Assembly: GCA_046297495.1 (NCBI GenBank)
Contig: JBKBIP010000008.1
Location: forward strand, 124,001 to 188,000
Source of the DNA: JBKBIP01 sp046297495
GTDB taxonomy: Bacteria; Planctomycetota; Planctomycetia; Gemmatales; Gemmataceae
DNA: 64,000 nucleotides
Direction: 5' to 3'
Part shown: one piece after another, positions 44,160 through 52,719 of the stretch
Layout: every line of letters begins with the position of its first letter
How positions within the stretch are numbered: position 1 is the first letter of the stretch
Notes under the pieces: model-generated
Databases searched by the model: none
The model's input: only the letters and a program-made list of their open reading frames with translations
Told to the model about the DNA's origin: nothing
Translations under genes and position numbers: made by a program

Positions 44160-45209
44160 TCAGCGGCTAGGTTCCGCAAAGCTCTTCAACGGCAGGGCTA
44201 TTTCTCGCCCCTGAGCCGCGGACAGCAAGCCGGCTTCGAGCATCTCTTGCGCATCCCGGCACATGCGGGCGTCGCACAGAGGCAGGAAAGGTTCACCGCT
44301 TTCCAGGCAGTGCAGGAAGTGCGCGCTGGCCGAGCGCAATGCGGGTGGGGGGGCGGCGACTTCCACTTCCACGCCATCGGGCTGATCGGCGGTGGCCAGC
44401 AGCAGCCGGCCCCCTTGGCGCGGCTCGATGAATAATGTCCCCTTGGTGCCATAAATCGTCGTGATATAGGCGGTCTTTTTGTCTATCTGTGTCCAGGAAC
44501 CCTCGCTCAGCGCTAAGGCGCGGGGATAGGAAAACAACAACACGGCGTTATCCTCGACGAGAATATCCTCCTTGCACAAACGTCCGGCCACGCCGGTGAC
44601 ACGGCTCGGCATCCCCAGCAGACAACGGGCCAGCACCGCGCCATAGCAGCAATAATCCATCAAGGCCCCCGCGCCATTGCGCGCGCGATCATAGAGCCAG
44701 CCATAAAAATACGGCGAACACCCCAGCTCGCGCGGCCCAGCGTGAGCAGCGCGATACTTGACCTGCCAGAGGTTGCCGATGGTGCCCCCCTCGGCCATTT
44801 CCAGCGCCCGGCGCAGCTGCGGCCACCAGGCGAACGGCCAATTGACCATCAAGCGGACATTGGCTTGACGGACGGCGGCCAACATGCGGTCGGCGCCGGC
44901 CAGGTTGTGAGCCATCGGTTTTTCGACGAGGATGTGCAAGCCCTTGGCCGCCGCCAGCTCGGTCCACCGCACGCTGCTGGCGTTGTCGCTGAAGAGATAA
45001 ACCGCGTCGAGCTGTTCCACGTCGAGCAGCTTCTCGCTCTGCGTATGAACGGCGCAACCATACTCTTGCCGGACTTTATCCAGCAGCGGCGCGTTCGGAT
45101 CGGCGGCGGCCACGAGCACGCTCCGCCCCGTTTCTCGCAGCTCGCGCAAGTTGCTCCAAACATGATCATGCGTCAACCCCAGCACGCCGATGCGGAAGGT
45201 CTTGGCCAT
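44160..45209 (-). CDS. Gfo/Idh/MocA-family oxidoreductase
   Basis: A 349-residue NAD(P)-dependent oxidoreductase. The Rossmann start RIGVLGLTHDHVW lacks the second canonical Gly of GxGxxG (GLTHDH). LHILVEKPMAHNL carries the EKP motif. NGAGALMDYCCYG corresponds to the D...H region, though the usual H is replaced by cysteines and tyrosine. The substrate is presumably a sugar or inositol. It has no signal peptide, unlike many planctomycete members. Confidence 0.88.
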   Translation of the reverse strand: MAKTFRIGVLGLTHDHVWSNLRELRETGRSVLVAAADPNAPLLDKVRQEYGCAVHTQSEKLLDVEQLDAVYLFSDNASSVRWTELAAAKGLHILVEKPMAHNLAGADRMLAAVRQANVRLMVNWPFAWWPQLRRALEMAEGGTIGNLWQVKYRAAHAGPRELGCSPYFYGWLYDRARNGAGALMDYCCYGAVLARCLLGMPSRVTGVAGRLCKEDILVEDNAVLLFSYPRALALSEGSWTQIDKKTAYITTIYGTKGTLFIEPRQGGRLLLATADQPDGVEVEVAAPPPALRSASAHFLHCLESGEPFLPLCDARMCRDAQEMLEAGLLSAAQGREIALPLKSFAEPSR

Positions 45210-45237
45210 GTGGTTCCTCGCCAGAAAGGTGACATGA

Positions 45238-45282
45238 TGAATTCATCGATTCACGCGCGTTTGCGAGCGCGTGGAGTTGGTC
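45238..45282. repeat. GATTCATCG palindrome, degenerate copy 6
   Basis: ATTCATCGATTCACGCGCG then GCGAGCGCGTGGAG, upstream of the Gfo/Idh gene and matching mainly the left arm of the family. Confidence 0.4.
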
Positions 45283-45299
45283 GCTGACTTGCCTGTGAC

Positions 45300-46037
45300 T
45301 TACACCGGCAAGCGCAAGCGCCGGCAGGTTTCCTCGTAGGTCATTTCCAAATCGATGGGGATGAACAAATCGCCGGTCAGCCGCAGCGGCAACGTCGGCA
45401 ACGGGGACCCCACGGCGAGTTCCGCCCACCACACATCGATCTCTTCCCGTTCCTCGCGCAACACCGGCCGGTAGGCGACCGCGTACAAGGGCGGATCGTT
45501 CGCCATCCGCGCGTCCTCGCCGGCCAGCATCAAGTCCATCATGGCGTTGTGCAGGTTCGTTGTGCGGCCCGTAACCACATCCACCATGATCAAGCTCACC
45601 CCCTGGCCGAGATAGTTGGCGCTCTTGACGGCGAACCCCTGCCGGGCTTCGGGGCGGTCCTTGTTGCCGGGACTGACTAGCTCGATGGCTGCCACCAAGG
45701 TTGCGCCCGGTTCCTCCGCGAAGACGCGCACCTCGTAGGTTTCGGGAAAAACGATTTGCAGCGGCAGCGTCCGCGCCGGTGCTGGCGGCGTCCACACCCG
45801 CGCCGCCAATGTCGCCGTGCCGCCACCATCCTCCGAGGGAGACACGGTGAGGCTCTCGTAGGTCGCCACGTCGATTTCCACGCGCGCGTTCGCATGGGTC
45901 ATCGTCTCGGCGAAGTACCCCGGCGGCAGCCACTGACCATTGAGCAACTCCGTGAGACAGCTCGACCACATGGCATGAACCGATTCCCAATGACGCAGCG
46001 GATACAGCGGTGGATGGAAATGATCTCGAAGCGGCAT
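45300..46037 (-). CDS. DUF4058 family protein
   Basis: A 245-residue protein of a family common in cyanobacteria and planctomycetes and thought to belong to the PD-(D/E)XK nuclease-like superfamily. VEIDVATYE and AIELVSPGNKDRPE supply the candidate acidic and lysine residues. ANYLGQGVSLIMVDVV follows. The start LRDHFHPPLYPLRHWESVH is typical. GGAGG five bases before the ATG at 46037 decides the start against a TTG at 46049. A truncated paralog is at 41442. Confidence 0.88.
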   Translation of the reverse strand: MPLRDHFHPPLYPLRHWESVHAMWSSCLTELLNGQWLPPGYFAETMTHANARVEIDVATYESLTVSPSEDGGGTATLAARVWTPPAPARTLPLQIVFPETYEVRVFAEEPGATLVAAIELVSPGNKDRPEARQGFAVKSANYLGQGVSLIMVDVVTGRTTNLHNAMMDLMLAGEDARMANDPPLYAVAYRPVLREEREEIDVWWAELAVGSPLPTLPLRLTGDLFIPIDLEMTYEETCRRLRLPV

Positions 46038-46077
46038 GAAGTCCTCCAACTGTCATTTGCCAAGGTGTTTGTCTTTT

Positions 46078-46126
46078 GATTCATGGCTCGCGCGGGGCGG
46101 CAAAAGTCCGCGCGAACCGATAAATC
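46078..46126. repeat. GATTCATCG palindrome, copy 7
   Basis: GATTCATGGCTCGCGCGG and CCGCGCGAACCGATAAATC form the two arms, between the class III aminotransferase and the DUF4058 gene. Confidence 0.55.
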
Positions 46127-46171
46127 TCCGACGGAGAGAACCACAACGCTAATCTATTCGAGTTCCCTTCC

Positions 46172-47521
46172 TCACCCCGCCACCTTGGCGCGGCCACATT
46201 CGTTGACGACGGCGCCAAAAATTTCCAATGTCTTGTCAATTTGGGCGGCGTCGATGCACAAGGGCGGACAGAAGCGAATCGCGTTCTCACCGCAACCAAG
46301 CAACAGCAAGCCGCGTTGGAAAGCCGCTTGCACCACGGCGTCGCGCAGGGCCGGGTCGGGAGTGCGTTCGCCATCGGGCCGCGCCAGGTCGGCGGCCATC
46401 ATCAGCCCCAAGCCGCGCACCTCGCCGATGACGGGATTTTGACGCTGCAAGGCGAGTAGGCCGGCCCGCAGCTGCTCGCCGCGCTCGGCGGCGTTGGTAA
46501 TGTATTCCGCGGCCAATAGCTCCAACGTCGCCAGGGCGGCCCGGCAGCTGACGGGATTGCCGCCGAAGGTGCTGGCGTGGCTGCCGCTCGGCCAATCCAT
46601 CACTTCCTCGGTGGCGATGATCGCCCCCAGCGGCATGCCACTGGCAATCCCCTTGGCCAAGCAGATGATGTCCGGCTGTACGTTCCAGTGCTCGACGGCG
46701 AACAGCTTCCCCGTTCGTCCCATGCCGCTCTGCACTTCATCGGCGACCAGCAAAATGCCATAGCGATCGCACAGCTCGCGCAGGGCCGGCAGGAATCCCG
46801 GCGGCGGCACGTGATAGCCCCCTTCCCCTTGAATTGGCTCGACGAAGATGGCGGCCACTTCCTCCGGCGGCGCGACCCGTTTCAGCAAGGTTTCCTCGAT
46901 GTGCCGCACGCACTCACAGGTCTTGGCGGTCGGGCATTGTACCAGGCAGCCGCGCGGAAACGGCGCATGGTGAATGTCAGGCACCAACGGCGAGAAGCCG
47001 CGGCGATGCACCAGCTTGGACCCGGACAGCGACATGGCACCGTAGGTCCGGCCGTGGAAAGCGCCGAGAAAGGCGATGGCCCGCGATCGGCCCGTGTGCC
47101 AGCGGGCCAGCTTCAAGGCGGCTTCGAGAGCCTCGGCGCCGCTGTTGGTGAAAAAGATGCGCTTGGCCGACTTGCCGGGGGCCAGCTCGGCCAGCTTTTG
47201 GGCTAGGTCGATTTGTGGCTCGTAGTAGAAATCCGTCCCGGACATGTGCAGCAATTTGGCCGCCTGGTCGTGAATGGCCGCCACGACGCGCGGATGGCAA
47301 TGTCCCGCCGCCGTCACCGCGATGCCCGCCGTGCAGTCCAGAAAGAGGTTGCCGTCCACATCCTCGATGACCGCGCCGCTGCCGCGCTCCACCACGAGGG
47401 GATAAGCCCGCGTGTAGGACGGTGACATATAGCGCTGATCACGCTCCAGCAGTTGCCGCGCGCGGGGACCGGGCGGCGGCGTGCGGAGATGCGGAACCGA
47501 ACAGCCGTCGAATTGCCACAT
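46172..47521 (-). CDS. Class III aminotransferase (acetylornithine/GABA type)
   Basis: A 449-residue fold-type I PLP enzyme. FFTNSGAEALEAALKLAR binds the PLP phosphate, AFHGRTYGAMSLSG follows, VEPIQGEGGYH is the substrate-side Glu region, LLVADEVQSGMGRTGK holds the PLP-ring Asp, and CLAKGIASGMPLGA contains the Schiff-base lysine. The extra ECVRHIEETLLK insertion and length fit 4-aminobutyrate-like rather than ArgD enzymes, but this is tentative. It is not beside arginine genes. Confidence 0.9.
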   Translation of the reverse strand: MWQFDGCSVPHLRTPPPGPRARQLLERDQRYMSPSYTRAYPLVVERGSGAVIEDVDGNLFLDCTAGIAVTAAGHCHPRVVAAIHDQAAKLLHMSGTDFYYEPQIDLAQKLAELAPGKSAKRIFFTNSGAEALEAALKLARWHTGRSRAIAFLGAFHGRTYGAMSLSGSKLVHRRGFSPLVPDIHHAPFPRGCLVQCPTAKTCECVRHIEETLLKRVAPPEEVAAIFVEPIQGEGGYHVPPPGFLPALRELCDRYGILLVADEVQSGMGRTGKLFAVEHWNVQPDIICLAKGIASGMPLGAIIATEEVMDWPSGSHASTFGGNPVSCRAALATLELLAAEYITNAAERGEQLRAGLLALQRQNPVIGEVRGLGLMMAADLARPDGERTPDPALRDAVVQAAFQRGLLLLGCGENAIRFCPPLCIDAAQIDKTLEIFGAVVNECGRAKVAG

Positions 47522-47722
47522 GGGAACACCTCGCTATTTCTCAACAACCGGACCAATGGGAAAACTATATCCATGTTCGCCGATCACGGAGATTTAGAGA
47601 AGACGAATTTATCTGGGGCTTACTGGCACGAATTGGCAAATGGTTGGCATACCTCGTTCAGGATAGCCGCCAAGCCGGCTATCCCGCGTCGAACGTATGC
47701 CGTCGTGGGGGGCGCTCTTTAA

Positions 47723-47816
47723 TACTCCGGCAGGAAAGATTGTGCCGAGCACGCAGCGCGAGTCAGTGCCGCACTGGTTCGCGCTGCGTCCACCTGGGAT
47801 TTTTCTTCGTGCCGAG
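47723..47816. repeat. TACTCCGGCA repeat, copy 1, in a 305-base gap
   Basis: TACTCCGGCAGGAAAGATT, a GCCGAGCACGC block, a GCGCTGCGT block and a final CTGGGATTTTTCT are shared in order with 57831-57900. The surrounding gap 47522-47826 contains no gene. Confidence 0.5.
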
Positions 47817-47826
47817 GTAAGAATGA

Positions 47827-48492
47827 CTACGGACAACAGGTGCCCTTCATTCGTTCCCGCACGTGGCGTTCCAGGAGGGAGACGACTTCCTCCAGGGTGA
47901 GGGAGGTGCTGTCGATGCGGATGGCGTCATCCGCGGGCGTCATGGGGGCCAGGGCGCGGGCGGCGTCGCGTTGGTCTCGTTCTTGTTGCGCCTGCAACAC
48001 CTCCTCGAGCGCCACCGGTTCGCCGCGCTCGGCCAAGTCGCGCTGGCGGCGGCGGGCGCGTTCCACGGGATCGGCTTCCAGGAAGAATTTACAGAGGGCA
48101 TCGGGAAAAACCACCGTCCCCTGGTCGCGTCCCTCGCAGACCATGTCGCGCCCCTCGGCGAGGCGCCGTTGCAGCTGGGCCAGGAAATGCCGGACGACGG
48201 GACGGGCGGCGACGCGCCCCGCCGCCGCTGTCACGTCTGGGGCGCGGATCGCCTCGGAGACGTCTTCCCCATTGAGCAGCACTCGTCCCGGCGGCATGTC
48301 AATCCGTAGGGTGGGCAACAGGGCCGCCAGCGCCGCGTCGTCCTCCTCCGCGACCCCCGCCCGCCGCAGGGCCAAGGCCACGGCCCGAAATGTCGCTCCG
48401 GTGTCCAGAAAAGCGAAGCCCAGCCGTTGGGCCAACAGGCGGGCGGCGCTGCTCTTCCCCGCCCCCGCCGGCCCATCAATGGTGATGATCAT
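47827..48492 (-). CDS. cmk: Cytidylate kinase
   Basis: A 221-residue nucleotide kinase phosphorylating CMP/dCMP. GPAGAGKS is the P-loop, FLDTGATFRAVA the base-binding block, and EGRDQGTVVFPDA the CMP-specific motif. FFLEADPVERARRR is the lid region and IDSTSLTLEEV the end. GAGGGGA precedes the ATG at 48492. It follows the zinc-ribbon gene by 28 bases on the same strand, probably as an operon. rpsA, often downstream of cmk, is not here. Confidence 0.94.
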   Translation of the reverse strand: MIITIDGPAGAGKSSAARLLAQRLGFAFLDTGATFRAVALALRRAGVAEEDDAALAALLPTLRIDMPPGRVLLNGEDVSEAIRAPDVTAAAGRVAARPVVRHFLAQLQRRLAEGRDMVCEGRDQGTVVFPDALCKFFLEADPVERARRRQRDLAERGEPVALEEVLQAQQERDQRDAARALAPMTPADDAIRIDSTSLTLEEVVSLLERHVRERMKGTCCP

Positions 48493-48520
48493 GGCATGTT
48501 CCCCTCGTGGAAGACCGTGC

Positions 48521-48958
48521 CTACCACTGCCCCCACCCATACCCCACCCCCACGGCCAGCAGCAGCGAGCCGAGCCACAACAGCAGCCACGCCCCGCCGC
48601 TCAACGAGCCATCCTCGCGCCACAACCGCCCGCGCTGCCGCCACCAGCTCCGCCGCCGCTGGCGCTGGAGCCACTGCCGGCCCGGCGCGACGCGATCAAA
48701 GTGACGAACAGCCGCCACCACCTGACCGACCTGCTGGCGGGCCGTGGCGTTATCCGGGTCCACTTCCAGCACCTCCAAGTAGGTCCACACCGCCTCGGCC
48801 AGCCGGCCCGCGCGGGTCAGCTCCTCGGCCTGTTCCAGGCTCCCTTGCAAATCCTCGACATAACTCACTAATAAACTTAGATCGGTGCGACAATGAGGAC
48901 ATTGCCGATCCAGGCGGGGCAAGTGTCTGCGGCACGTCGGATTGGGACAGGTGAGCAT
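48521..48958 (-). CDS. Zinc-ribbon membrane protein with TPR-like segment
   Basis: A 145-residue protein. Residues 1-25 form a zinc ribbon with Cys4, Cys9, Cys20 and Cys23 (MLTCPNPTC, CPHC). Residues about 35-85 look like one or two TPR helices (AEELTRAGRLAEAVWTYLEV and DPDNATARQQ). A basic stretch precedes one C-terminal membrane segment (GAWLLLWLGSLLLAVGVG). The start at 48958 is chosen because further upstream the frame runs into the REP at 48978. Function unknown. Confidence 0.78.
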   Translation of the reverse strand: MLTCPNPTCRRHLPRLDRQCPHCRTDLSLLVSYVEDLQGSLEQAEELTRAGRLAEAVWTYLEVLEVDPDNATARQQVGQVVAAVRHFDRVAPGRQWLQRQRRRSWWRQRGRLWREDGSLSGGAWLLLWLGSLLLAVGVGYGWGQW

Positions 48959-48977
48959 GATGGTTACTCGCGCGAAG

Positions 48978-49066
48978 AAAAGGGGACGCGACTCGATTTC
49001 GCTAGTTGTCAAACGACGTCGCGATCCACTCTCCGTCAAGCAAATTCGAGTCGCGTCCCCTTTTCT
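48978..49066 (-). repeat. RAYT-derived REP pair (MITE-like), element 1
   Basis: AAAAGGGGACGCGACTCG (plus) and CGAGTCGCGTCCCCTTTT close a roughly 89-base element without a gene. Read on the minus strand, its first 40 bases match the end of the RAYT unit (27422-27455) nearly exactly. It lies 20 bases upstream of the zinc-ribbon start. Confidence 0.8.
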
Positions 49067-49167
49067 TCAGCGCCATCTGGTGATTGCCATATTGGATGAA
49101 TGAAATAGTAGTATTGCTTGATGATGGTGTCAAGAAAATACCTGCCGTTTGTTCGTGTCTCGACAAG

Positions 49168-49256
49168 AAAAAGGGGACGCGACTCGTATTTACTAATGGA
49201 GAGTGGAGCGTGGCGGAATCAGATAACCAGCGAAATCGAATCGCGTCCCCTTTTTT
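49168..49256 (+). repeat. RAYT-derived REP pair (MITE-like), element 2
   Basis: The ends are again GGGGACGCGACTCG and its inverse. The interior (GGAGAGTGGAGCGTGGCG, then GATAACCAGCGAAATCG) matches element 3 in opposite orientation and element 1 more loosely. It ends 22 bases before the glycosyltransferase ATG. Confidence 0.8.
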
Positions 49257-49277
49257 GGCCCTTTTTTGGCCCGAGCC

Positions 49278-49952
49278 ATGAGCATATCCATCATCATTCC
49301 CGTTCTCGACGAAGCGGACCACATTCGGGAAACGATTCGGGCGCTGCGTGCGCGGGGGGCGGCGGAGATCGTGGTCGTGGATGGCGGCAGTAGCGACGCC
49401 ACGTTGAGCGCCGCCGCGGAAGCGGACGTGGTGGCGCGGGCGCCGCGCGGTCGGGCGGCGCAGATGAACCACGGTGCGGCCCACGCCAGCGGCGACATCC
49501 TGCTGTTTCTCCATGCCGATTGCCAACTTGAGGAAGGGGCGTTGCGCGCGGCGGAACAACTGTTGTGCCGGCAGCGGGTGGTGGCTGGTTGTTTCACCAT
49601 GCGCGTGCGGGCCGAGGGGGGGCTGTACCGCGCCATCGACTATTGCGCCACGGCCCGCGTCCGCTTGACCGGCATCGTCTATGGCGATCAAGGGCTGTTC
49701 CTGCGCCGGGCGCTGTTCGAGCGCTTGGGGGGCTTTCCGCCGCTGCGTTTCCTGGAAGACCTGTATTTCAGCCGTGAGCTGCGCCGGCAGGGGCGCATCG
49801 CCGTGGCTTCCCAGCGCATCTTCGTCTCGCCGCGGCGCTGGCAGCGGCAAGGTCTGATCCAGCAAACCTTGCGCAACTGGACGCTGACCGCCCTGGCCGC
49901 CGCCGGCGCTCCCCCTGACTACCTGGCGCGCTTCTATCCCGCCGTACGCTGA
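49278..49952 (+). CDS. TIGR04283-family glycosyltransferase
   Basis: A 224-residue GT2-fold enzyme. ISIIIPVLDEADHI begins the nucleotide-sugar domain, VVVDGGSSDAT holds the first Asp, and RGRAAQMNHGA is the block characteristic of TIGR04283. LLFLHADC is the DXD-like metal site. IVYGDQGLFLRRALF and FLEDLYFSREL follow. Family members act with a TIGR04282 partner, which is not in the window. No good ribosome-binding site is seen; the REP just upstream may have displaced it. Confidence 0.88.
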   Translation: MSISIIIPVLDEADHIRETIRALRARGAAEIVVVDGGSSDATLSAAAEADVVARAPRGRAAQMNHGAAHASGDILLFLHADCQLEEGALRAAEQLLCRQRVVAGCFTMRVRAEGGLYRAIDYCATARVRLTGIVYGDQGLFLRRALFERLGGFPPLRFLEDLYFSRELRRQGRIAVASQRIFVSPRRWQRQGLIQQTLRNWTLTALAAAGAPPDYLARFYPAVR

Positions 49953-49977
49953 CGAGTCGAGAAAGCCGGCGTTCCGC

Positions 49978-51003
49978 CTACGTCCCCACGGGCAGCCCTT
50001 CGATGGGGCATTCCGGGGTGCCGACGGTGGGACGAGTCAGTGTCTCGACCTTGTCGCGGGTCTGCTCGGCTTGCTGTACCCAGTTGCGATAAAATTCATA
50101 GGGACACTCGGCCACGCCGCGGTTGCCTTCGCCAGAGTTGATCAGGCCGGTGTAGCCGCGATGCAGCAGTTTGAAGAGGTGATTCTGCGCCTGGGCGTTG
50201 GCCCGAAAGTCGCGGATCAGCGCCTTGGAGACGCAGGCGTACTGCACGCCGTTCTCTTCCTCGCCGCACTCTCCCAGGGTCCGGCCATCGAAACCGATGA
50301 TGGCGGAGTGTCCGAAGTAGGAATAGACGCCGTCGAAACCCGCGGCGTTGGCCACCGCCACATAGACGTTGTTCATCCACGCCATGCACTTGGATACCAT
50401 GATCTGTTGTTCCTTGGCCGGGTACATGTAACCTTGACAACGGACAATCAGCTCCGCCCCCTTCATGGCGCAGTCCCGCCAAATTTCCGGGTAGTTGCCG
50501 TCGTCGCAGATGATCAAGCTGACTGTCAAGCCCTTTGGTCCCTCGGAAACGTAGGTGCAGTTGCCGGGATACCAACCTTCGATGGGGCACCAGGGCATGA
50601 TCTTGCGATATTTCTGCGTGATCTCCCCCCGGTCGTTGATGAGGATGAGCGTGTTGTACGGTACTTTCCTCGGGTGGTCCTCGTGCCGCTCGCCAGTCAG
50701 CGAAAAGACCCCCCAGGTCCGGTTGCGGCGGCAGGCTTCGGCGAAGATGGCCGTCTCCTCGCCGGGGATGGTCGAGGCCGTGTCCAGCATCTCTTGAAAA
50801 TCGTACATGATGCCGTGCGTGCTGTATTCGGGAAATATCACTAGGTCCATCCCCGGCAGCCCCTTCTTCATGCCGTCGATCATCTGGGCGATGGCGCGGG
50901 CATTGGCCAAGACCTCTGACCGAGTGTGCAGGCGCGGCATCTTGTAATTGACGACCGCCACGCCCACCGCGTCGGAGCTGCTGGAAATATCACCGTGGAA
51001 CAT
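49978..51003 (-). CDS. amiE: Aliphatic amidase
   Basis: A 341-residue nitrilase-superfamily enzyme that hydrolyses short aliphatic amides to acid and ammonia. The catalytic residues fall at the same numbers as in Pseudomonas AmiE: Glu59 (FPEYS), Lys134 (KYRK) and Cys166 (IICDDGNYPE). Long stretches such as MFHGDISSSSDAVGVAVVNY are nearly identical to proteobacterial AmiE, unusually strong conservation for a planctomycete. It is bracketed, with the glycosyltransferase, by inverted REP elements 2 and 3. No amiC/amiR regulator or transporter is adjacent. Confidence 0.95.
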   Translation of the reverse strand: MFHGDISSSSDAVGVAVVNYKMPRLHTRSEVLANARAIAQMIDGMKKGLPGMDLVIFPEYSTHGIMYDFQEMLDTASTIPGEETAIFAEACRRNRTWGVFSLTGERHEDHPRKVPYNTLILINDRGEITQKYRKIMPWCPIEGWYPGNCTYVSEGPKGLTVSLIICDDGNYPEIWRDCAMKGAELIVRCQGYMYPAKEQQIMVSKCMAWMNNVYVAVANAAGFDGVYSYFGHSAIIGFDGRTLGECGEEENGVQYACVSKALIRDFRANAQAQNHLFKLLHRGYTGLINSGEGNRGVAECPYEFYRNWVQQAEQTRDKVETLTRPTVGTPECPIEGLPVGT

Positions 51004-51049
51004 CGCGACTTCCTCCTCAAGGTGTGATTTACGGAATGGTCAAGAGCCA

Positions 51050-51139
51050 AAAAAGGGGACGCGACTCGATTTCGCTGGTTATCCGATCCCGCCACGCTCC
51101 ACTCTCCCTCAACAAATACGAGTCGCGTCCCCTTTTTTT
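51050..51139 (-). repeat. RAYT-derived REP pair (MITE-like), element 3
   Basis: A-rich edge then GGGGACGCGACTCGATTTCG at the left, CGAGTCGCGTCCCC and a T-run at the right. It is an inverted relative of element 2 (49168) with about ten differences. It fills most of the gap between amiE and the aminotransferase; the T-run on either strand could also help terminate transcription. Confidence 0.8.
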
Positions 51140-51140
51140 G

Positions 51141-52580
51141 TCACGCGCTCGGTACCGCCTGGGGTCGGGGTTTGCGGCTGGGGGGCGGGGCGGCGCGCTG
51201 GTCCAGCTCGGCGCGGATGGCGCGGGCCAAGCGGCGGATGCCTTCGCGCATCTGTTCCGGAGCGGCGACGCCGAAGGACAAGCGGGCTTCATGGTGCGGC
51301 ACGGTGGCTTGGCCATCTTCGAGGTAGCAGAACCGGCCCGGCACGTACAGAACCCCTTCCTTCAGCGCCGCTTCCATAAGCGGGCTTTTCGGCCCAGTGT
51401 GGACATCCGTCGGCAACGTCAGCCAGACGTACAGGCCGCCGTCGGGATGCGTCCAGCGGGCCAGCGGCTTCAGGTCGGCGAACTCCGCTTCCAGCGCCGA
51501 CAGCAAAGCGTCGCGCTTCTGCCCATAGACGCGGCACAGCTCCGCCACATGCTTGTCATAGTCACCGGTTTCCAGCATGTGATCGAGCAAATGTTGCGTC
51601 AGGTTGTTGGAGCCGAAATCGTGATTCCCCTTCAGACGCAGCAGCGGGCCGACCAACTCGTGCGGCAACAGGCCATATCCCGTCTTGAGGCCGGGAGCGC
51701 ACGGCTTGGAAAAGGTCATGGCCAGGATGACGTGGCTGTTATCCGTGTCGAAACTCTTGATGCTAGGCAGGTCCGGCCCCNNNNNNNNNNNNNNNNNNNN
51801 NNNNNNNNNNNNNNNNNNNNNNNNNNNNNNNNNNNNNNNNNNNNNNNNNNNNNNNNNNNNNNNNNNNNNNNNNNNNNNNTCGTAGCGCAATTCCCGATAG
51901 GCGGCATCTTCCAGAATGAACAAGCGATGATGTTTGCTGTAGCGCCGGGCTAATTCATACAGATGCTGGCGGCGCGGCAACGACAGAGTACGGCCTGAAG
52001 GATTTTGGAAATAATCGACGACATAGATGAGCTTCAACCGTTCCAGCTCGCCGCTGTGGTCGAGCTGTTCGAGCAGGTCTTCCAGGGCGTCGGTATCCAT
52101 GCCGTGCTCATCCATCGGCACCGCCAAGGTCCGCACCCCCATACTGGTCAGCGTCCCTTGATAGACGAAATAGGACGGCGCCTCGGTGATGATCAGATCG
52201 CCGGGATTGAGCAGCAACTCGCCGAGCAGATACAGCAATTGTTGCGAGCCGGTCGTCACGACGACATCATGGATAGTCACGGCGACGTCTTGCGGCGTCA
52301 CGCCGTCGAGGGCCAGCGTCCGCTCCAGCAGCTTGTGGCGCAATGGGGCGTAGCCCTGCGTGGTGCCGTACTGCAAGGCCGCCTTGGCCCGGCGCGGATC
52401 GTGGAGAATGGCCTCCAAGGCCGAAGCCGTCTCTGCCGCCGGTAGCGAGTCATAATCGACCAACCCCGCCGCCAAGCTGATGATGTGCGGGTTTTCCACC
52501 GCCTGTTGCATGAAATAGCTGATGGGTTGATCCTGGGTGCGCATGGCTCGCTCGGAAAAAGGGACTACCGGCTTCGACAT
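51141..52580 (-). CDS. Class I/II PLP aminotransferase (MocR/AadAT-like), interrupted by assembly gap
   Basis: A roughly 479-residue fold-type I aminotransferase, counting 33 unknown residues. The N-terminal SLAAGLVDYDSLP and LQYGTTQGYAPLRHKL blocks fit the PLP-dependent branch that includes 2-aminoadipate, kynurenine and aromatic aminotransferases. VTTGSQQLLYLLGELL is the phosphate loop, and VDYFQNPSGRTLS has the Asn-Pro motif. MTFSKPCAPGLKTGYG holds the Schiff-base lysine. The C-terminus GGLYVWLTLP and LSFGVAAPEQ is intact. GGAGG precedes the ATG at 52580. The Trp-codon leader upstream would suit an aromatic substrate. Confidence 0.85.
   Translation of the reverse strand: MSKPVVPFSERAMRTQDQPISYFMQQAVENPHIISLAAGLVDYDSLPAAETASALEAILHDPRRAKAALQYGTTQGYAPLRHKLLERTLALDGVTPQDVAVTIHDVVVTTGSQQLLYLLGELLLNPGDLIITEAPSYFVYQGTLTSMGVRTLAVPMDEHGMDTDALEDLLEQLDHSGELERLKLIYVVDYFQNPSGRTLSLPRRQHLYELARRYSKHHRLFILEDAAYRELRYXXXXXXXXXXXXXXXXXXXXXXXXXXXXXXXXXXGPDLPSIKSFDTDNSHVILAMTFSKPCAPGLKTGYGLLPHELVGPLLRLKGNHDFGSNNLTQHLLDHMLETGDYDKHVAELCRVYGQKRDALLSALEAEFADLKPLARWTHPDGGLYVWLTLPTDVHTGPKSPLMEAALKEGVLYVPGRFCYLEDGQATVPHHEARLSFGVAAPEQMREGIRRLARAIRAELDQRAAPPPSRKPRPQAVPSA
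51781..51879. other. Assembly gap (99 N) inside the aminotransferase gene
   Basis: A run of exactly 99 undetermined bases interrupts the gene. The frame is preserved across it, so the size may be real, but the true length is unknown. About 33 residues near the small-domain boundary are missing. Confidence 0.99.
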
Positions 52581-52597
52581 GGATGTTCCTCCGAAAA

Positions 52598-52686
52598 AAG
52601 TGGGCAGTGGGCAGTTTAGCGAACGAGCCGCAGGCAAGTTCTTTTTCCCTGCCTACTGCCTCCTGCCTACTTCCACCCTGCCTACC
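52598..52686. repeat. TAGGCAG-type direct and inverted repeats in the leader
   Basis: On the minus strand three GTAGGCAG copies with close variants lie at about 52648-52683, and the inverse CTGCCCACTGCCCAC lies at about 52598-52612. They sit between the terminator and the aminotransferase start and could form a further hairpin. Similar GGCAGTAGGCAG arrays are common low-complexity repeats. Confidence 0.5.
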
Positions 52687-52688
52687 AC

Positions 52689-52719
52689 AAAAAAACCCCC
52701 AGGACTTGGCCCGGGGGTT
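52689..52719 (-). terminator. Intrinsic terminator in the aminotransferase leader
   Basis: On the minus strand AACCCCCGGG pairs with CCUGGGGGUU (ten pairs with one G-U), loop CCAAGU, followed by a U-run. This is the strongest intrinsic terminator in the window. It faces the aminotransferase gene and lies about 110 bases before its start. The 5' arm overlaps the segment that can pair instead with 52744-52754. Confidence 0.8.

Noticed and set aside
48978..51139. The repeated GGGGACGCGACTCG units as a CRISPR array
   Set aside because: Spacing is irregular, units are inverted pairs with genes between them, and they share ends with a RAYT transposon.
51781..51879. Aminotransferase as a broken gene
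   Set aside because: The interruption is a run of N, and frame and motifs continue on both sides, so it is an assembly gap rather than a mutation.
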